This document shows, one piece after another, positions 6,961-8,929 of a stretch of 8,929 bases of DNA. Position 1 is the stretch's first letter. Each line of letters opens with the position of its first letter. The translations under genes and the position numbers were made by a program. The DNA is from Kiloniellales bacterium (lineage in GTDB: Bacteria; Pseudomonadota; Alphaproteobacteria; Kiloniellales; JAKSDN01). The notes below the pieces were generated by a model, which was not told where the DNA came from, made no database searches, and saw only the letters and a list, made by a program, of their open reading frames with translations. The stretch spans positions 1-8,929 of the forward strand of contig JAKSDN010001321.1 of NCBI GenBank assembly GCA_022360075.1, in the 5' to 3' direction.

Positions 6961-7212
6961 ACATCTTTGCCCGACAGGATATTTCCGCGCGCCGTAATGG
7001 GGCCGCCGTTCTGTCGTCGCCTGGCCGATTCGACCACTATCTTCAGCGATTTGCCCGGTCCGTGACAACCAGTTTGCAACGTGGGCGAGTGTCGGGCTGA
7101 AGGCCAGACCCCAGCGGGCCGAGCCGTTCCCGGCGCCTTGTCGGCGGGCGACGGCTCCGCCATACTCCGCCGCCCCCGGGCCGCCACGCTCCTTAGATTG
7201 CCGAGTGCTCGC
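6961..7212. other. Divergent intergenic region
   Basis: These 252 bp separate the divergently transcribed TPR-oxygenase (-) and TPR-sulfotransferase (+), so both promoters should lie here. A plus-strand pair is listed separately. On the minus strand TTGTCA (7068-7063) is a good -35, but the best -10-like GATAGT (7041-7036) is 21 bp away, so I do not call it. Open frames through the region have no recognisable protein content. Confidence 0.55.
7138..7166 (+). promoter_or_regulatory. Candidate promoter of the TPR-sulfotransferase gene
   Basis: TTGTCG (7138-7143) and CATACT (7161-7166) are separated by exactly 17 bp. Each matches four of six sigma-70 consensus bases. Transcription would start near 7173, about 40 bases before the GTG at 7213. 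This supports that start over the in-frame GTG at 7081, which would lie upstream of the promoter. Confidence 0.42.
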
Positions 7213-8334
7213 GTGACTCAGAACGTTCAGCAGCTACCCACCACGGCGGAGTTCTATGAGCTCGCCAGAAACCATCAGAGCGCCGGTGATCTCGAGCGTG
7301 CGAAGCGGCTGTACGGCCAGATCCTGCTGAGCGTGCCGCATCACGCGGAATCGCTGACCATGCTGGCCTCGATCGCCTATCAGCAAGGCGATGACGTTCA
7401 GGCCGAGGCCTATCTCGACCAGGCGGTGAAGATCTACCGGGCGGTCCTGGACCAGATGCCGCAGAACCTGAGGGTGCGCGCACCGCTGGCCAACCTGCTC
7501 CTGGCGCGCGGCAAGCTTGCCGAGGCCGAGGCGGCGGTCGGCGAACTGATGCTGCCGCTGAACCCGATCCGGGCCACGCCCGAGACCTTTGTCGCCCGCC
7601 GGCGCAGCGGCATCGATCGCGGCCTGCCGACGATGGTCATCAACACCGTCCCGAAGTCGGCGAGCGAGAGCATTTGGAATCAGCTTGCCGAGGGCCTGGG
7701 CCTGGGCCAATGCCACCTGTCTCTCGGGCTCTATCCGGACTGCTGCCTGATTCCAGCCCGGGTCCACAGCGCCGCCGAGGGCGGCCTGGTGGTCAAAGAG
7801 CACATTCGGGCAACGCCGCACAACGTCGGGCAACTGGCCCAGGAAGGCCTGAACCGCTTGGTCTTTCACGTGCGTGACCCGCGCCAGGCGACTTTGTCTT
7901 GGGCGCATTTCGTGCACGATGATGTGTCGATGCGCCTCATGGGGCCGGTCTGGCGCAAGATCGTGCCTTCCGCCGACACCTTGCGCGCAGACCTCTCCGG
8001 GCTGATCGACTGGTGCATCGAGCAATACCTGCCGCTGCTCATCGAGTTCATGGCCGGCTGGATCGAGCTCGAACGGGATTCCAGCTCGCCGCTCGACCTG
8101 CTGTTCCTGACCTTCGAGAAGTTCCGCACCGAACCGGACGCCTATTTCGGCGAGATCCTGCGCTTCTACGACATCGATCCGAAGCTCTTCGCCAGCGACG
8201 CACAGGCCGATGTCGTTCACCTGCGCAAAGGCCTCCTCGACGAATGGCGCGAGGTCTTCAGCCCCGATCAGCAGGCGCGGGCCTGGTCCCTGATCCCCAA
8301 GGACATGGCCACGGCTTTCGGCTGGGAGCCCTGA
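7213..8334 (+). CDS. TPR-sulfotransferase fusion protein
   Basis: The protein is 373 aa from the GTG at 7213 (VTQNVQQLPTTAEFYELARN). Residues about 12-112 form two to three TPR units. The rest is a PAPS-dependent sulfotransferase domain: MVINTVPKSASESIW (141-155; 5'-phosphosulfate loop, Lys148), VVKEHIRAT with the probable catalytic His197, LVFHVRDPRQATLSW (3'-phosphate site, Arg221 and Ser229), TFEKFRTEP, and HLRKGLLDEWREVFSP with the RKG...W block (338-345). The loop differs from the standard PKSGTTW by using Ala-Ser-Glu-Ser, and it is only distantly like the sulfotransferase at 4447-5298. Fused TPRs suggest a protein or peptide acceptor. The frame is open to a GTG at 7081, but that 44-residue extension is Arg/Ala/Pro-rich, without domain features, and upstream of the promoter candidate. 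No clear Shine-Dalgarno sequence precedes 7213. It is transcribed away from the TPR-oxygenase/sulfotransferase pair and toward the DUF3576 gene. Confidence 0.87.
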   Translation: MTQNVQQLPTTAEFYELARNHQSAGDLERAKRLYGQILLSVPHHAESLTMLASIAYQQGDDVQAEAYLDQAVKIYRAVLDQMPQNLRVRAPLANLLLARGKLAEAEAAVGELMLPLNPIRATPETFVARRRSGIDRGLPTMVINTVPKSASESIWNQLAEGLGLGQCHLSLGLYPDCCLIPARVHSAAEGGLVVKEHIRATPHNVGQLAQEGLNRLVFHVRDPRQATLSWAHFVHDDVSMRLMGPVWRKIVPSADTLRADLSGLIDWCIEQYLPLLIEFMAGWIELERDSSSPLDLLFLTFEKFRTEPDAYFGEILRFYDIDPKLFASDAQADVVHLRKGLLDEWREVFSPDQQARAWSLIPKDMATAFGWEP

Positions 8335-8494
8335 CCGGCCGGCTTGCCGAGACTTGCGGTCGCTTGCTGTTTGGGGCTATTCACTGGTCACTGGGCTTCG
8401 GTACGCCAAAACGGCGGCTCGAGAAGGGCTTCGCCCGGGCCTCGGCAGGAAACCCGGCAGCCCGTGACAAGAACGGAGATTTGGGGACTCGTCC

Positions 8495-8929
8495 ATGCCA
8501 GGACTGATTCAGCGTGCGGGCGGCTTGTTGTCGGGCGCTTTGGTCGCGGTGGCGCTCGTCGCCTGCGGCCCTTCGACCACGGAGTTTCCACGCCAGGCCG
8601 ATCGGAAAGGCGGCGGCACTTACGGCGAGCGAGAGTCCGTCTTCGGGCAAGGCGGCCTGAATCTGTTCGGCGGCGGCGGAGACGGGCCGCTCGAGCAAGG
8701 CGAGGGCGGGGCCGGCGCCGGTATCGGGGTCAACAGCTATCTCTGGCGGGCCTCGCTCGATACCATCTCGTTCATGCCCCTGGCCTCGGCCGATCCCTTC
8801 GGCGGCGTGATCATCACCGACTGGTATTCTCCCCCCGAGGCCGCGAACGAGCGCTTCAAGGTCAACGTCTACATCCTCGGCCGCGACCTGCGCGCCGACG
8901 GCATCCGCGCGGCGGTCTTCCGGCAAGAA
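8495..8929 (+). CDS. DUF3576 domain lipoprotein, 3'-truncated by the window
   Basis: The first 145 codons are visible, with no stop before the window edge. The N-terminus is a lipoprotein signal: a hydrophobic segment (about residues 10-23) ending LVAC, with Cys24 as the lipidation site, followed by a Gly-rich, low-complexity linker (about 40-80). The conserved core starts at VNSYLWRASLDTISFMPL and continues with ADPFGGVIITDWYSPPE and KVNVYILGRDLRADGIR, which I recognise as DUF3576. The function is not established. It is probably an envelope lipoprotein, and in related genomes I recall it lying just before leuS and lptE, which fits an outer-membrane-assembly neighbourhood. The ATG at 8495 is the first Met after an in-frame stop (TGA 8465-8467) and is preceded by GGGGA seven bases upstream. 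The gene lies 160 bp after the TPR-sulfotransferase, so it may have its own promoter in that gap. Confidence 0.88.
   Translation, partial: MPGLIQRAGGLLSGALVAVALVACGPSTTEFPRQADRKGGGTYGERESVFGQGGLNLFGGGGDGPLEQGEGGAGAGIGVNSYLWRASLDTISFMPLASADPFGGVIITDWYSPPEAANERFKVNVYILGRDLRADGIRAAVFRQE

Noticed and set aside
6961..7068. N-terminal extension of the second TPR-oxygenase to a TTG start
   Set aside because: The extra 36 residues show no TPR pattern, the TTG is part of a promoter-like TTGTCA, and no ribosome-binding site is visible.
7234..8220. 328-codon minus-strand open frame opposite the TPR-sulfotransferase
   Set aside because: The plus-strand frame carries intact sulfotransferase motifs. The minus frame has none and no recognisable homology.
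8354..8394. Possible promoter (TTGCGG, 17 bp, CTATTC) and tandem TCACTGG repeat before the DUF3576 gene
   Set aside because: The -10 match is poor and the 7-bp tandem repeat is short enough to be chance. It is noted only as a place to look for a DUF3576 promoter.

Overview
The window is high-GC bacterial chromosome, densely coding on both strands. I infer an alphaproteobacterium of the Rhodospirillales/Kiloniellales type. The evidence is a DUF3576-type lipoprotein at the right end (a family I know mainly from Alphaproteobacteria), a porin with a MKKLLYGTTALV-type signal peptide, and an L,D-transpeptidase followed by a YggS gene. No rRNA, tRNA, CRISPR array, transposase or integrase is visible.

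Layout, left to right. The 3' part of an L,D-transpeptidase gene (+, cut by the window edge) converges on yggS (-), with 26 bp between them. Upstream of yggS by 5 bp on the same strand is a TPR protein with a C-terminal 2OG-Fe(II) oxygenase-like domain (-). A 307-bp intergenic stretch then holds a clear intrinsic terminator. This terminator ends a monocistronic outer-membrane porin gene (-), which has a probable promoter and a tandem 8-bp motif upstream. Next come a PAPS-type sulfotransferase (-) and, 117 bp upstream of it, a second TPR/2OG-Fe(II) oxygenase-like gene (-), probably co-transcribed. A 252-bp divergent intergenic region separates these from a TPR-sulfotransferase fusion (+). The window closes with the 5' part of a DUF3576 lipoprotein gene (+).

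The outer genes (transpeptidase, yggS, DUF3576) look like conserved core genes. As I remember it, yggS and DUF3576 (then leuS) are often close together in related genomes, so the middle block from about 1141 to 8334 looks like an accessory insertion. It has two paralogous TPR-oxygenases, two different sulfotransferases and a porin. This combination suggests a hydroxylation-plus-sulfation modification pathway with TPR domains recruiting the substrate, perhaps a peptide, protein or surface polymer. The substrate cannot be read from the sequence, and the pathway idea is inference.
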